DNA from: a virus | Virus record (IMG/VR): IMGVR_UViG_3300042892_005961 | Location: 124,001-188,000 of that record | Reading direction: 5' to 3' (one strand) | Length of the DNA: 64,000 nucleotides | In this document: positions 44,151 to 52,851 of the stretch, piece after piece | How the letters are laid out: the number at the start of each line of letters is the position of its first letter | Numbering within the stretch: position 1 is the stretch's first letter | The notes under the pieces: generated by a model | Database searches by the model: none | Seen by the model: only the letters and a program-made list of their open reading frames with translations | Told to the model about the DNA's origin: nothing | Made by a program: the position numbers and the translations under genes

Positions 44151-46411
44151 TAGATACTTGTCACATCACATTGTGCTCCACTACAAGATTGTGCCGCATA
44201 ATCGGAAATACTCTTGTATTGTGGTTTATCTAAAATTTCACCGAAGTTTACTTCTTTGAATTGACGAGTAATAGTCTCCCACTTATAGAATAAATGAACG
44301 TCTTTTAAACAATAAACCATCTTCTTCAAATCACCTTTAAAGTAATTCTTCGCAAATTTCTTCGCTCTTGAGATCCAATATTTCTTTAATAAGACTTGTT
44401 CTCTTGTTCCTGTAATTTGTATTGAATCGTCTAATAAAGTATCTGTTGCTAACCATAAGTTTTGATTAAAATAATGTAAACCATCAATAATCAAACCAGA
44501 TGCTAATACCGAACCTTTACCATATACCTCAACTAATTCGTCAAGATTTAATACTGACGTAAATGGCGCTTGATTGAAATCTTTATCTCCGTAGTCTGAC
44601 ATGAAACTAACCGCAGTAAATAAATCTCTTTGTTCCCAAATATAATCAACAATTGCATCTTTATCGTCAATAATAACTGTACAAGATGTATTATGATTTA
44701 CCGGCATATAAGCACATAACTCAGGATTAGTTCCAGCATTTACCCAATGTTGTTGAACCAACTTAATTAACTCAAGGTGTTTAATACCTTTCATATCTTT
44801 TTTGAATAAACCAACTTTTGGATTTTCAACAGGAACGAATACAACATAATCTGATTTAGTTGAAGACCATACACTTTCTTCTAATAAGAAAGCCATATTT
44901 TCTTCTAACCATTTTGCAGTGTTACTTTCTTTATTTAACTGCATGATACGGAAATACTTTTCAGAGTGTTCAGGGTGAATACCTGATGCAGTTCCTAATA
45001 CAACTGACGCATTACCTGAAGGTTTTACACAAGTAGTTCTTGCCGCTTGGTTAATTCCAATTACCGCTGCCAATTCTTTATTAGCATCTTTTACGGCTTG
45101 TGCTCCTTCTTCTAATAATTCAGCATTAAATAATTTAGGATTATTCATCCAACCTGTAATACTAACACCTAACAAAGCTTCTCTTTCAAAGATTGCTTTA
45201 CTTGTTTCACCTAAATAAGGAAAATTAGTATAACCCGCTTGTAATGTTCCTAAGAAAGAAGCATCTTTACATGCCTTTAAAAACTTTTCTTTTGTTGTTG
45301 CCTTCTCAGCATTGATCTCGGTTAAATTACAACCTTGAATACCGAACTTAGATTTGTTGTCTTTAACATATTGTTCAACTTCATCATATTTGATTTTACC
45401 AAAATCAATTGTATCTAATACAGGGATTTTCATAATCTCAAAACATGGATTAAACATATCAAACCAACTGTTCGCAAAAACAAAACCAATATCATTTGCT
45501 CCGTCATTTAATTGTACCAAGTAATTGAATTGTTCTTTAACAACTTCACTTCTCAATAAAATAACTGAGTTATTACTACGACCTCTTTGTGGGTTTTCTA
45601 TTCTCCAATTACCTGTCTTAGCGTGGATCATCTCATCATCATTAGGATCAACGATCATATTCAACGCTGAACGTCTAACACCACCCGACAATACTGCATC
45701 CGCTGAGTGACAAATAATATCAAACGCTAAGATAGGACGAATTTTTTCTCCTTCATTAGTTAACCACTTTTCAATTAACGATTCTATTTTTTCTAAAGAT
45801 TGTTTTAAACCATCAGGACCAGGTGCTTTAAAACCACCGCTGATGAATGAACCTTTCTCACGAATTAAAGAATAATCTAATTTAACTTCATAACCTGCAT
45901 ATTCAGGGAATGGTTGTTCGTCAACAAAGTAAGATGATAACAATACACCCAATGCGTTTGCCCAACCTTCAATTGAATCTTCAATATAAAAAGTTTTAGT
46001 CCCTAAAGTTCTTTTTTGAATTCTACTTAAATTATTTACAAAAGGAGTTAATAATCCTCCACCGAATCCACAACCAGATAATGCCAAGTAAAAAATCTCT
46101 TGGAATACTCTATTACGTGCAATGTGTCCTGATGTACAGTTAAACATTCTCGTGTTATGTTTCATAATTTGTTCGTGTCTGTATTGTAAGTTTCTTTGTG
46201 AAGCTAATACAGCTTGATCTTTCATACTCTCAACGGCAGATTGTAAATATGGTTCAATTGCCTCAGCATAATCCACATATTTTTTTCTGTGTCCGTCAAT
46301 TATGTTCTCACACGCGTCTTCCCACGTTTCATATCTTTTTTCATCTTCCTTCCATTTGAAATAGTCTGAGTGTAACTTTAAGTCACTCAGAAATTTTTTA
46401 CCTTTCTGCAT
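44150..46411 (-). CDS. nrdJ: Class II (adenosylcobalamin-dependent) ribonucleotide reductase
   Basis: The 753-residue protein resembles the monomeric NrdJ/RTPR family. It has the radical-site triad NPCFEI (near 323), a redox Cys in FNCTSGHI (about 90), SGGVRRSA, and C-terminal redox Cys pair SCSGAQCD. The ~750-residue length fits the monomeric Lactobacillus type. It reduces ribonucleotides to deoxyribonucleotides using cobalamin, independent of oxygen. In T4, class I enzymes serve this role; the choice here suggests a host with available cobalamin or low oxygen. It is coupled to the DUF5522-like gene. Confidence 0.9.
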   Translation of the reverse strand: MQKGKKFLSDLKLHSDYFKWKEDEKRYETWEDACENIIDGHRKKYVDYAEAIEPYLQSAVESMKDQAVLASQRNLQYRHEQIMKHNTRMFNCTSGHIARNRVFQEIFYLALSGCGFGGGLLTPFVNNLSRIQKRTLGTKTFYIEDSIEGWANALGVLLSSYFVDEQPFPEYAGYEVKLDYSLIREKGSFISGGFKAPGPDGLKQSLEKIESLIEKWLTNEGEKIRPILAFDIICHSADAVLSGGVRRSALNMIVDPNDDEMIHAKTGNWRIENPQRGRSNNSVILLRSEVVKEQFNYLVQLNDGANDIGFVFANSWFDMFNPCFEIMKIPVLDTIDFGKIKYDEVEQYVKDNKSKFGIQGCNLTEINAEKATTKEKFLKACKDASFLGTLQAGYTNFPYLGETSKAIFEREALLGVSITGWMNNPKLFNAELLEEGAQAVKDANKELAAVIGINQAARTTCVKPSGNASVVLGTASGIHPEHSEKYFRIMQLNKESNTAKWLEENMAFLLEESVWSSTKSDYVVFVPVENPKVGLFKKDMKGIKHLELIKLVQQHWVNAGTNPELCAYMPVNHNTSCTVIIDDKDAIVDYIWEQRDLFTAVSFMSDYGDKDFNQAPFTSVLNLDELVEVYGKGSVLASGLIIDGLHYFNQNLWLATDTLLDDSIQITGTREQVLLKKYWISRAKKFAKNYFKGDLKKMVYCLKDVHLFYKWETITRQFKEVNFGEILDKPQYKSISDYAAQSCSGAQCDVTSI

Positions 46412-46444
46412 TTGTTCTTTTTTCTTTTATGTTTGTTTTATTAA

Positions 46445-47821
46445 TTACTTTCCAGCCACTTGTTGTCTCCTTTTAAATGCTTCCGCCGCTCTATTAGCAT
46501 TTATCTGAACTTTTTGTTCTTCGTGTCCCAATAATGTATTTTGAGACTCTGTATCAATAAGAAGAAACTCGTTATTGAATTTACAGTTTTGGAATACAAC
46601 ACCATCTCGACCAATACGAGATTTTAATAATGTAAGAGTTGCTAAGTTATGATCTTTTTGTTCTAATGTTTTACCAATAGATAATATAACGTGTGCAATT
46701 TGTGCTTTCTTAATTGACCCACCCATTTGATCTCCAGTTACTACTTCACTTGAAATTGATTCACGGTTACCTTGTGTTGCCGTCCATATTGCCATTTCAA
46801 ATTCTCCTGTCATTGATTCTAAACTTCTCATAATAGAACCTTCACCTTTCCATTCTTCACCATTAGCTGATTTATCAGTTGAAATACAATCTACATAATC
46901 TATTACTAATAAATCAACTTTTTTAGTTCCATCAGAATTCATCTTTCTGATTTTATTTTTAATCTCAGAAACTGTAACATTATCACTTGCTAATTTTAAT
47001 AATTTTAAACTACCTTTAGATTTAGCTTGAGCTTCCTCTACTTTAGCTTTAACTTCTTCTTTAAATTCAGGTTGACTATCAGGTGCAATCTCAGTCCAAA
47101 TCGTATAGTGTTTTCTTTTAATATTACCCGGATTATCTTCAAAGAAAATCTGAACGACATTATAACCTAAGTTATATGCGGTGTTAGCGAACTTAGTAAG
47201 TAAGGTAGTTTTACCAGTACCTGTGGGAGCTAATACAACCCCCAATTCTCCGATCCCTAACCCACCTTTAAGTAAGTTGTCAATTCCCACAATACCTGTC
47301 GGTAATGGGTGTCTAAAGTCCTTTTCTAACGCTCCATCAATATCATGGAATACATCCGTCGCTTCATCATTTGAAATACCAACTTGTAATGCCTTTTGGA
47401 TAATTTCCTCAATCTTATTGTAAGCCTCGAACTCACCACTTTCAATAATACTCTGTACACTTTTTAACTCTCTTTTCAAGTTTTGTTGTTTACAAAAATT
47501 AAGTGCGGTATCTTTAACATACTCAATTTGAGAATCATTATTTTTAATTGCTTCTAATGTATCTACGTGAATTTTAGAGGAATCTTTGTTACCACCTTCA
47601 GCCATGATTTTCTGTGCCAATGTATTGTAATCAGGAATTTTATTGTAATTCTTATACAACTCCTTTGTATTTTCCATAATAAATCTAAATGAGTTATTAT
47701 CAAAAAATTTACTATCTAATACATCAATAATTGTTTCTCCATACTTCTTATCTTCAATGATCGCTTTAATAAGGGATTGTTGAAACGAAAACCCCAAATA
47801 CCCAAAATTCCTTTCTTCCAT
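46445..47821 (-). CDS. 41: DnaB/gp41-like replicative helicase
   Basis: The 458-residue protein has Walker A in VVLAPTGTGKTTLL (near residue 205), a DnaB-type LLVIDYVDCIS (Walker B) and a late QNRESIS/GDQMGGSIKKAQ segment characteristic of hexameric RecA-like helicases. The N-terminal ~130 residues are the helical domain. It unwinds the lagging-strand template at the fork with the primase (20321-21262). Confidence 0.88.
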   Translation of the reverse strand: MEERNFGYLGFSFQQSLIKAIIEDKKYGETIIDVLDSKFFDNNSFRFIMENTKELYKNYNKIPDYNTLAQKIMAEGGNKDSSKIHVDTLEAIKNNDSQIEYVKDTALNFCKQQNLKRELKSVQSIIESGEFEAYNKIEEIIQKALQVGISNDEATDVFHDIDGALEKDFRHPLPTGIVGIDNLLKGGLGIGELGVVLAPTGTGKTTLLTKFANTAYNLGYNVVQIFFEDNPGNIKRKHYTIWTEIAPDSQPEFKEEVKAKVEEAQAKSKGSLKLLKLASDNVTVSEIKNKIRKMNSDGTKKVDLLVIDYVDCISTDKSANGEEWKGEGSIMRSLESMTGEFEMAIWTATQGNRESISSEVVTGDQMGGSIKKAQIAHVILSIGKTLEQKDHNLATLTLLKSRIGRDGVVFQNCKFNNEFLLIDTESQNTLLGHEEQKVQINANRAAEAFKRRQQVAGK

Positions 47822-47846
47822 AGTGTTTATTATATATTGTTTTTTC

Positions 47847-48305
47847 TTATAATTCGTATCCTAAATAACTTGTCTCCAATTCTTCTGAAGACAAAATGTC
47901 TGTCAAATCTGACAAAATTCTCTTCAATCTTGGACGAATGTCCACCGTGTATCTTGCCTTTGGATGATAAAGATATGCGGGGAATAGTCTTTGAATAAAT
48001 ACATCCTCGCCCAACTTAATTTCCATTAAAAAATGTTCTTTTTCTGGAATTGCCGACTCATCCACAACCTCCGAATGAAGGATATAGTTTTGATTCTCAC
48101 ATAGATAGTTAGAACTTTTTATTTTCAAATCTTCCATAAAATCCTCACAAATATTTTTTATATAATAGTGAAGATCCATTGAACGTCTAGCCTGATCAAC
48201 ATGATCTCTAACGTTAAAAAATCTTTGACATACGATATGTCCTTCTAATGACAACAAGAACTCAAATTTGGTTATGTTGTCTTGGTTTTGGTAATCTCTA
48301 CTCAT
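47847..48305 (-). CDS. Hypothetical protein in the replication block
   Basis: This 152-residue protein lies between the helicase and the 5' nuclease genes, overlapping the latter by 8 bp. It is α/β (FEFLLSLEGHIVCQRFFNV; LMEIKLGEDVFIQRLFPAYLYH), with a helical end. The helicase loader (gp59) and other small replisome proteins are expected in this neighbourhood, but no gp59 motif is visible. Its function is unknown, with replication linked by context only. Confidence 0.7.
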   Translation of the reverse strand: MSRDYQNQDNITKFEFLLSLEGHIVCQRFFNVRDHVDQARRSMDLHYYIKNICEDFMEDLKIKSSNYLCENQNYILHSEVVDESAIPEKEHFLMEIKLGEDVFIQRLFPAYLYHPKARYTVDIRPRLKRILSDLTDILSSEELETSYLGYEL

Positions 48306-49332
48306 AGGGTCTTACTTTAATTGTTTTTGTTTTATTATTATTTATGTTTTTTTCTTTTCTTGTTAATCTAAGAAAAGGGTTTATAAAATTTATCCAAGCG
48401 TCTTCCGCTTTTGGTAAGATGTTGAAGATTCCGTCTTCTTGCATCATCTTCATTGCATTTTTATATGATCTACCTTCTTGGTCTAACGGTTCATTTATTA
48501 ATAGATCTATGGTTTCTTTTGCGTCGTCCGTTAAAAACGGTTCATCCAAACTTACTATCCTATTGTTTACGTCGAAGAATTCCTCACCGAGTACACCGTG
48601 TTTTGTAACACCTGTCAATAAATTAGCAATTAACTTATTATGTTTGTCTTGTTCAAATAATTGGTTACATCTATCTCTAACCTGATCAACTGTAATTGGT
48701 TGATTTCTTAGTTCAGGAACCAAAGACAATAATCTTTTGAGTCCCATTCCTCTTATTCCTGCAATGTTGTCTGATGAGTCTCCACAAATCATTTTAACTA
48801 AACGAACATTTTCGATGAGAATTTCTTCGTGTTCGTAAACGATTATATCATTAGGTGAATATAATTTCCTATGTGATGGATTGTAAACTTGTGTGTTTTG
48901 TGAAACGAGTTGAGTTAAGTCCCCGTCTGATGAATAAATAATTTTCCTTTCGTTGGGTGAATTTTGAGTATAGTAAGCGATGTTGTCATCAGTCTCACAA
49001 TACTCAAATTCCCCTTGTCTTACATAAACCTCTTCAAGATATTGTTTGATTCTATCTCTCTGATATAAGTAAGATTGTAAATCTTCTTCTGTTCTAACTC
49101 TTTGTCTTCTGTTTTCCTTGTAATGAGAATATATTTTTCTTCTACATTGAGATCCTTCTAATCCGTCCCAAAAGACAACAATCTTATCTAATTGGTATTG
49201 TTCAAAAGATCTTCTTAAAGTGTTTAGAAAGTGGTAGATACCACCGATGTGCGTTCCTTTATAAAACACGTTCTTTGCACCGTAATAACCAATAGTTAAT
49301 AGATTGTCTCCATCAACAAGTAAAACCGACAT
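48298..49332 (-). CDS. FEN/RNase H-like 5'-3' exonuclease
   Basis: The 344-residue protein starts VLLVDGDNLLTIGY, contains FWDGLEGSQCRRKIY, then a TDDNIAYY acid cluster, IIYSSDGDLTQLV and ICGDSSDNIAGIRGMGLKRL. These are the metal-binding Asp residues and helix-hairpin-helix of flap nucleases. It removes RNA primers and flaps as T4 RNase H does. It sits next to UvsX, at a 9-bp gap. Confidence 0.87.
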   Translation of the reverse strand: MSVLLVDGDNLLTIGYYGAKNVFYKGTHIGGIYHFLNTLRRSFEQYQLDKIVVFWDGLEGSQCRRKIYSHYKENRRQRVRTEEDLQSYLYQRDRIKQYLEEVYVRQGEFEYCETDDNIAYYTQNSPNERKIIYSSDGDLTQLVSQNTQVYNPSHRKLYSPNDIIVYEHEEILIENVRLVKMICGDSSDNIAGIRGMGLKRLLSLVPELRNQPITVDQVRDRCNQLFEQDKHNKLIANLLTGVTKHGVLGEEFFDVNNRIVSLDEPFLTDDAKETIDLLINEPLDQEGRSYKNAMKMMQEDGIFNILPKAEDAWINFINPFLRLTRKEKNINNNKTKTIKVRPYE

Positions 49333-49341
49333 TTGTTAAAT

Positions 49342-50322
49342 TTAAAGATCACTTTCTTCTGTTACAACTTCTACGTCTGCGATGTCTGTAACATTAACAC
49401 CTAACATCTTACTGATGTAATCACCACTTTCTTTTTTATACTCCTCGATAGATTTCTTCTCTTCAGTGTCTTCTCTACCTGGCATAAATCCGTGTGATGT
49501 AACCAAGATACGTCCATCCTCATATCCTAAACCATTGATGTGGTTTTTCATAATTGAGATTTTCGTTCTTGTTGCAATTTTTACTTTTCTCTTATCTTTT
49601 GTGATTGAGATTTTTGTTGTTCCCGCTCCTTTTTGATTACCAAATAAGAATACGATACTTGAGTTTAACCAAATTGCTTCTCCACCTTTTGCTTTAATCT
49701 TTGGTTGTCCGAAAGGATTATCAGGTAATTCTACCCAAGGTTGGTTAACAATGATTAATGTGTTTGTATAAGGTTTATCTGTTCTTCTTGACCCTGAAAT
49801 ACGTTGGTTGATACCCATTCCAATTTTATCGGCTAATACCGATGCGTTGTGTTGTTTACCACCTTTACCATCGTAAGTCATCTTACATGGAACCGAACCT
49901 ACCGAATCCCATAAGATTAATAAATCGTGAGGTAAATCTCCTTTCTCTTGTGCGTCTAATAGTTCGTTGATATATTCTGTAATTTGTTCGATATATTCAA
50001 AATCACTATTGAAAAGATAGTCTCCATCTTTATTAAACCCCATTAACTCCGCATGATCCCAACTCCATTTTTGTTCGGTAATAACAAACACAGGAACGAC
50101 TCCTTTCTTTTGTGCATCAACCGCAGCTTTTACAAGTGCTGTTGTTTTACCCGTATCACTATGTCCTAACAACATATTGATGTGTCCCATTGCAGGACCT
50201 GGAATACCACAAGCGTCTAAGAAAGCATCTCCCAAATCAAAGAAACGATCTGGTTTATATTCTGCCTCTTTCGAGAACTTCTTTTTAATTGCTGAAAAAT
50301 CAGTCTTTTTTATACCTGCCAT
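49342..50322 (-). CDS. uvsX: UvsX/RecA-like recombinase
   Basis: This 326-residue protein has Walker A in LLGHSDTGKTTALV (near 52), a Walker B-like LLILWDSVGSV (near 130), and a RecA-like core with KAKGGEAIWLNSSIV. It pairs homologous DNA during recombination-dependent replication, with the gp46/gp47 resection complex and the ssDNA-binding protein. It is shorter than T4 UvsX (391), lacking part of the C-terminal region. Confidence 0.88.
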   Translation of the reverse strand: MAGIKKTDFSAIKKKFSKEAEYKPDRFFDLGDAFLDACGIPGPAMGHINMLLGHSDTGKTTALVKAAVDAQKKGVVPVFVITEQKWSWDHAELMGFNKDGDYLFNSDFEYIEQITEYINELLDAQEKGDLPHDLLILWDSVGSVPCKMTYDGKGGKQHNASVLADKIGMGINQRISGSRRTDKPYTNTLIIVNQPWVELPDNPFGQPKIKAKGGEAIWLNSSIVFLFGNQKGAGTTKISITKDKRKVKIATRTKISIMKNHINGLGYEDGRILVTSHGFMPGREDTEEKKSIEEYKKESGDYISKMLGVNVTDIADVEVVTEESDL

Positions 50323-50339
50323 AATATTGTTTTAAAAAT

Positions 50340-50365
50340 GGGGTTTCTGACGTTATCTCCACCCC
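50340..50365 (-). terminator. Weak hairpin between ssDNA-binding protein and uvsX
   Basis: GGGGT and ACCCC form a 5-bp stem with a 16-nt loop in the 54-bp gap between the two genes, followed by ATTTTTAAAA on the coding strand. It may give partial termination, leaving more ssDNA-binding protein than recombinase. Confidence 0.3.
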
Positions 50366-50376
50366 TCCGTTAATAA

Positions 50377-51219
50377 TTAGAACGGTAAGTCACCGTCTAC
50401 TTCTGCGTCATCTTGTGGATCAACAACAGGAGTTGAAGACTTCGGTGCTCCGATAGTTTCTTCTGTTGTTAAATTAGAAACCCATTTGCTACTTGCGGTA
50501 TCCCAACGTGGAACTTCACCTCTCGCAACCATTTCCAAATAATCTTCACCTTTTTTAGAGTAAACATCTGACCAAGTTAACTCATCATCTAACCACGTTT
50601 TTGCAACGTCTGCGTCAGTATGTAATGGACTTGGATCGTCGTTTAATACTGAATTGATAACTGTGTATTCTTTACCTGTTCCCGCTTTTGTTAAAGCCAA
50701 AGACAAGATCAAATCACGACCATTTTCAGGATTGGTAACATCTCCTTTATTACGGAAGATTGGGAAGATTTTGTCAATAACACCATCACCTTTGTGATTA
50801 TGTTTAAATCTCCAAAATTTAACTCCATCAGCTTCATGATCACGATCGATCACTTTAACGATATAAAACTTACGAGAACGGTAGTTACGTGCTAATTCTT
50901 TGTCAGAATCTACACCACTCATCATCAATCCTTCGTAAACCTCATTTAATGGAGAACGTTTTCCTTCTTGTGCTGGGTCATATAATTTAACCCATTTTCC
51001 GTCCACTTGAACTTCGTGGAACTTTACCTCTACGAATGGTGAAGAACCATCTTTTGTAGGTAAAATACGGATACGTCTTTCTTCACCTTTAGAACCTTTT
51101 TGTAATACGGTTGTGAAATAACGTTTTAATCTATCCTCTGAGGATATCTTGTTGTTGTTGCCACCTGTGGCGTTTTTGTTTTTCTCGTACTGTGCAAGTA
51201 CTGCATCAAATGTACTCAT
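50377..51219 (-). CDS. 32: Gp32-like single-stranded DNA-binding protein with SSB-type tail
   Basis: The 280-residue protein has a gp32-type core (YFTTVLQKGSKGEERRIRILPTKDGSSPFVEVKFHEV; NYRSRKFYIVKVIDRDH; LILSLALTKAGTG). An acidic C-terminus ends DGDLPF. The tip resembles the DDDIPF tail of bacterial SSB, which recruits partners, more than the T4 gp32 end. It coats ssDNA for replication and UvsX loading. The gene has an 80-bp leader with a terminator-like hairpin of the preceding gene inside it. Confidence 0.82.
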   Translation of the reverse strand: MSTFDAVLAQYEKNKNATGGNNNKISSEDRLKRYFTTVLQKGSKGEERRIRILPTKDGSSPFVEVKFHEVQVDGKWVKLYDPAQEGKRSPLNEVYEGLMMSGVDSDKELARNYRSRKFYIVKVIDRDHEADGVKFWRFKHNHKGDGVIDKIFPIFRNKGDVTNPENGRDLILSLALTKAGTGKEYTVINSVLNDDPSPLHTDADVAKTWLDDELTWSDVYSKKGEDYLEMVARGEVPRWDTASSKWVSNLTTEETIGAPKSSTPVVDPQDDAEVDGDLPF

Positions 51220-51270
51220 AGAATTAAAATTTAAATTATAAAATCATTTATGTTATAATATACATAAAAA

Positions 51271-51294
51271 AACCCAGACTATAAAATCTGGGTT
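51271..51294 (-). terminator. Hairpin terminator after 51320-51547
   Basis: AACCCAGA and TCTGGGTT form an 8-bp stem with an 8-nt loop, followed by TTTTTTAT on the coding strand. It lies 25 bp beyond the stop at 51320 and upstream of the ssDNA-binding protein gene, so that gene likely has its own promoter. Confidence 0.75.
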
Positions 51295-51319
51295 GAATTA
51301 TTTTTAAAGTATTTTTTTG

Positions 51320-51547
51320 TTACCAACTAATCACATAATCGTTATTGGTACCCATGAAATTGTTCTTAGTCTGAATTTTATAACCATAATTTCTTAATGT
51401 GGTTACTATTGCGTCATTCACGTATCTTGGGTCTAAAGTAATTTGATATTGTCCTTGAGCTGTTGCTCCTGATATTAAACCATCGATATATGTTAATGAA
51501 CCTGTTGCTGTATTTGAAGCTGTTCTTGCTGCTGATCCTGATTGCAT
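51320..51547 (-). CDS. Hypothetical small protein, probably virion-associated
   Basis: The 75-residue protein is rich in Thr, Ser and Ala (SAARTASNTATGSLTYIDG) and β-like at the C-terminal half (YGYKIQTKNNFMGTNNDYVISW). No motif is known to me. It has its own terminator. Composition resembles small phage structural proteins. Confidence 0.65.
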   Translation of the reverse strand: MQSGSAARTASNTATGSLTYIDGLISGATAQGQYQITLDPRYVNDAIVTTLRNYGYKIQTKNNFMGTNNDYVISW

Positions 51548-51568
51548 CTTAAATATTTTTTTTTATTT

Positions 51569-51940
51569 TTATTCTAATGTTAATAGATATGTTATTTTAT
51601 TTAATAGTCCTAAAATCTCATCACGGATATTCAATAAATCCGTATCTGTTGAATCAAACTCACTACTCCATTGGATTAACGCCTCTTTAGATGTTTGTAA
51701 CATGTTCTTTAAATCCAATTCAGATAAATTTACAACGTTTAATGTTTTATCTTCATTTTCTAATTTAAATCTACCGTACTTACCCATCGCGGCCTCAGCA
51801 AACGTGTCTGTCAAATCAACTAATCCTTCATATAACTTGTCAAAGGCTTTATGTCTTGCGTAACCTTTGGTTTGCCAATGGTTAATCTTAACTTGAGCCT
51901 GAAGTTCCATTAAGAACTTTATTTTAGAAGCTATATTCAT
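51569..51940 (-). CDS. Dps/ferritin-like phage protein (DUF5856-like)
   Basis: This 123-residue helical protein begins SKIKFLMELQAQVKINHWQTKGYARHKAFDKLYEG, containing HWQTKxYARHxAxxKLYE, the pattern I know from Dps-like/DUF5856 proteins of large phages. The His and Glu positions resemble ferritin-type metal ligands. The function is unproven. It overlaps the next upstream gene (51924) by 17 bp. Confidence 0.65.
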   Translation of the reverse strand: MNIASKIKFLMELQAQVKINHWQTKGYARHKAFDKLYEGLVDLTDTFAEAAMGKYGRFKLENEDKTLNVVNLSELDLKNMLQTSKEALIQWSSEFDSTDTDLLNIRDEILGLLNKITYLLTLE

Positions 51941-52601
51941 CTTTTTGTTCTTCGTTTGGGTTAAATGATGATCTTAATGCGTCAGGAGCGTAGTTTTCAA
52001 CATCATCCTTAGTTAATACATATTCGTTTTTACCACTAGCTCTCATTTCACCTTGTTTGTGTGCGAAGAACTCTTGTGGTTTTTCATTGAATGGGTATGA
52101 ATCTAAAGATCTCATTTCCAATTTTTCAATTTCAGTTTTAGGTTTGTTAGCCTCAACTGTTGCTCCTAATTGGTCAATCTTAGCCATAACTTGATCCATT
52201 TGAGCCAATTTACTTTCTAAGTCATTCAATTTGGTGAATACGTCGTCCATTTTATTTATAACCGCAGAATTGTCTTGTTTATTATTTTCAAGGTCGTTTT
52301 TGATATTCTTAGTCATATTAACTAAATCTGTAATATCCATTTCTTCAGTATCACCACCCATACCTGCTTCATCCATTGGAGGGGTTCCCATATCATCTGC
52401 TGGTGGAGGTGGTACATCACCACCCATGTCACCTGCTGGAGGTGGAGGAGGTACATCACCTGCTGGTGGAGGTGGTACATCACCTAATGGATCTTCTGCT
52501 GGTGCTGGTGGTGGAGCGTCTTGCTCCATGATCATTTTCTTACTATACTTGTTGATAGCATTAAAACGTTTTACTTCTTCTAATAATTTTTTCTCTAACA
52601 T
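51924..52601 (-). CDS. Hypothetical protein with poly-Pro/Gly/Asp repeats
   Basis: The 225-residue protein starts with a helix (LLEEVKRFNAINKYSKKMIM), then repeats of PPPPAGD/PPPPADD type at about residues 28-75, then a coiled coil (INKMDDVFTKLNDLESKLAQM) and an acidic end. It looks like an assembly or virion scaffold protein of large myophages. No enzymatic motif is visible. The repeat region is encoded by GGTGGAGGTGG-like DNA that could slip. Confidence 0.6.
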   Translation of the reverse strand: MLEKKLLEEVKRFNAINKYSKKMIMEQDAPPPAPAEDPLGDVPPPPAGDVPPPPPAGDMGGDVPPPPADDMGTPPMDEAGMGGDTEEMDITDLVNMTKNIKNDLENNKQDNSAVINKMDDVFTKLNDLESKLAQMDQVMAKIDQLGATVEANKPKTEIEKLEMRSLDSYPFNEKPQEFFAHKQGEMRASGKNEYVLTKDDVENYAPDALRSSFNPNEEQKDEYSF

Positions 52602-52604
52602 GGC

Positions 52605-52808
52605 TTAATCTTGTAATAATTGTCTACCGTCATTGGTAATATATCTTTTATTTATTCTTTCAACGATACCGTCTTTTTCTCTGATTGTATAACATTCTCC
52701 TGTTACTAAATCACATTCTTCTCTTTCCATACCATCATTAGATACGTTTTTAACCTTTTTAGGGTTTAAAAACTGATCCATGGTATTATTTAATCTATTA
52801 TTTTCCAT
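52605..52808 (-). CDS. Hypothetical small protein
   Basis: From ATG 52808 this is a 67-residue, charged protein (ENNRLNNTMDQFLNPKKVKNV; ERINKRYITNDGRQLLQD) with the short Cys motif ECDLVTGECY. A longer upstream reading starting near 52889 would overlap the 1936-residue gene and is unlikely. Function unknown. It has the TATTTATA element upstream. Confidence 0.6.
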   Translation of the reverse strand: MENNRLNNTMDQFLNPKKVKNVSNDGMEREECDLVTGECYTIREKDGIVERINKRYITNDGRQLLQD

Positions 52809-52825
52809 AATATTTGTTTTATTAC

Positions 52826-52833
52826 TATAAATA
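52826..52833 (-). promoter_or_regulatory. TATTTATA element before 52605-52808 gene
   Basis: TATTTATA on the coding strand ends 17 nt before the ATG at 52808, in the gap after the 1936-residue gene. Confidence 0.4.
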
Positions 52834-52851
52834 TCCCAAGTTTTATTAATA

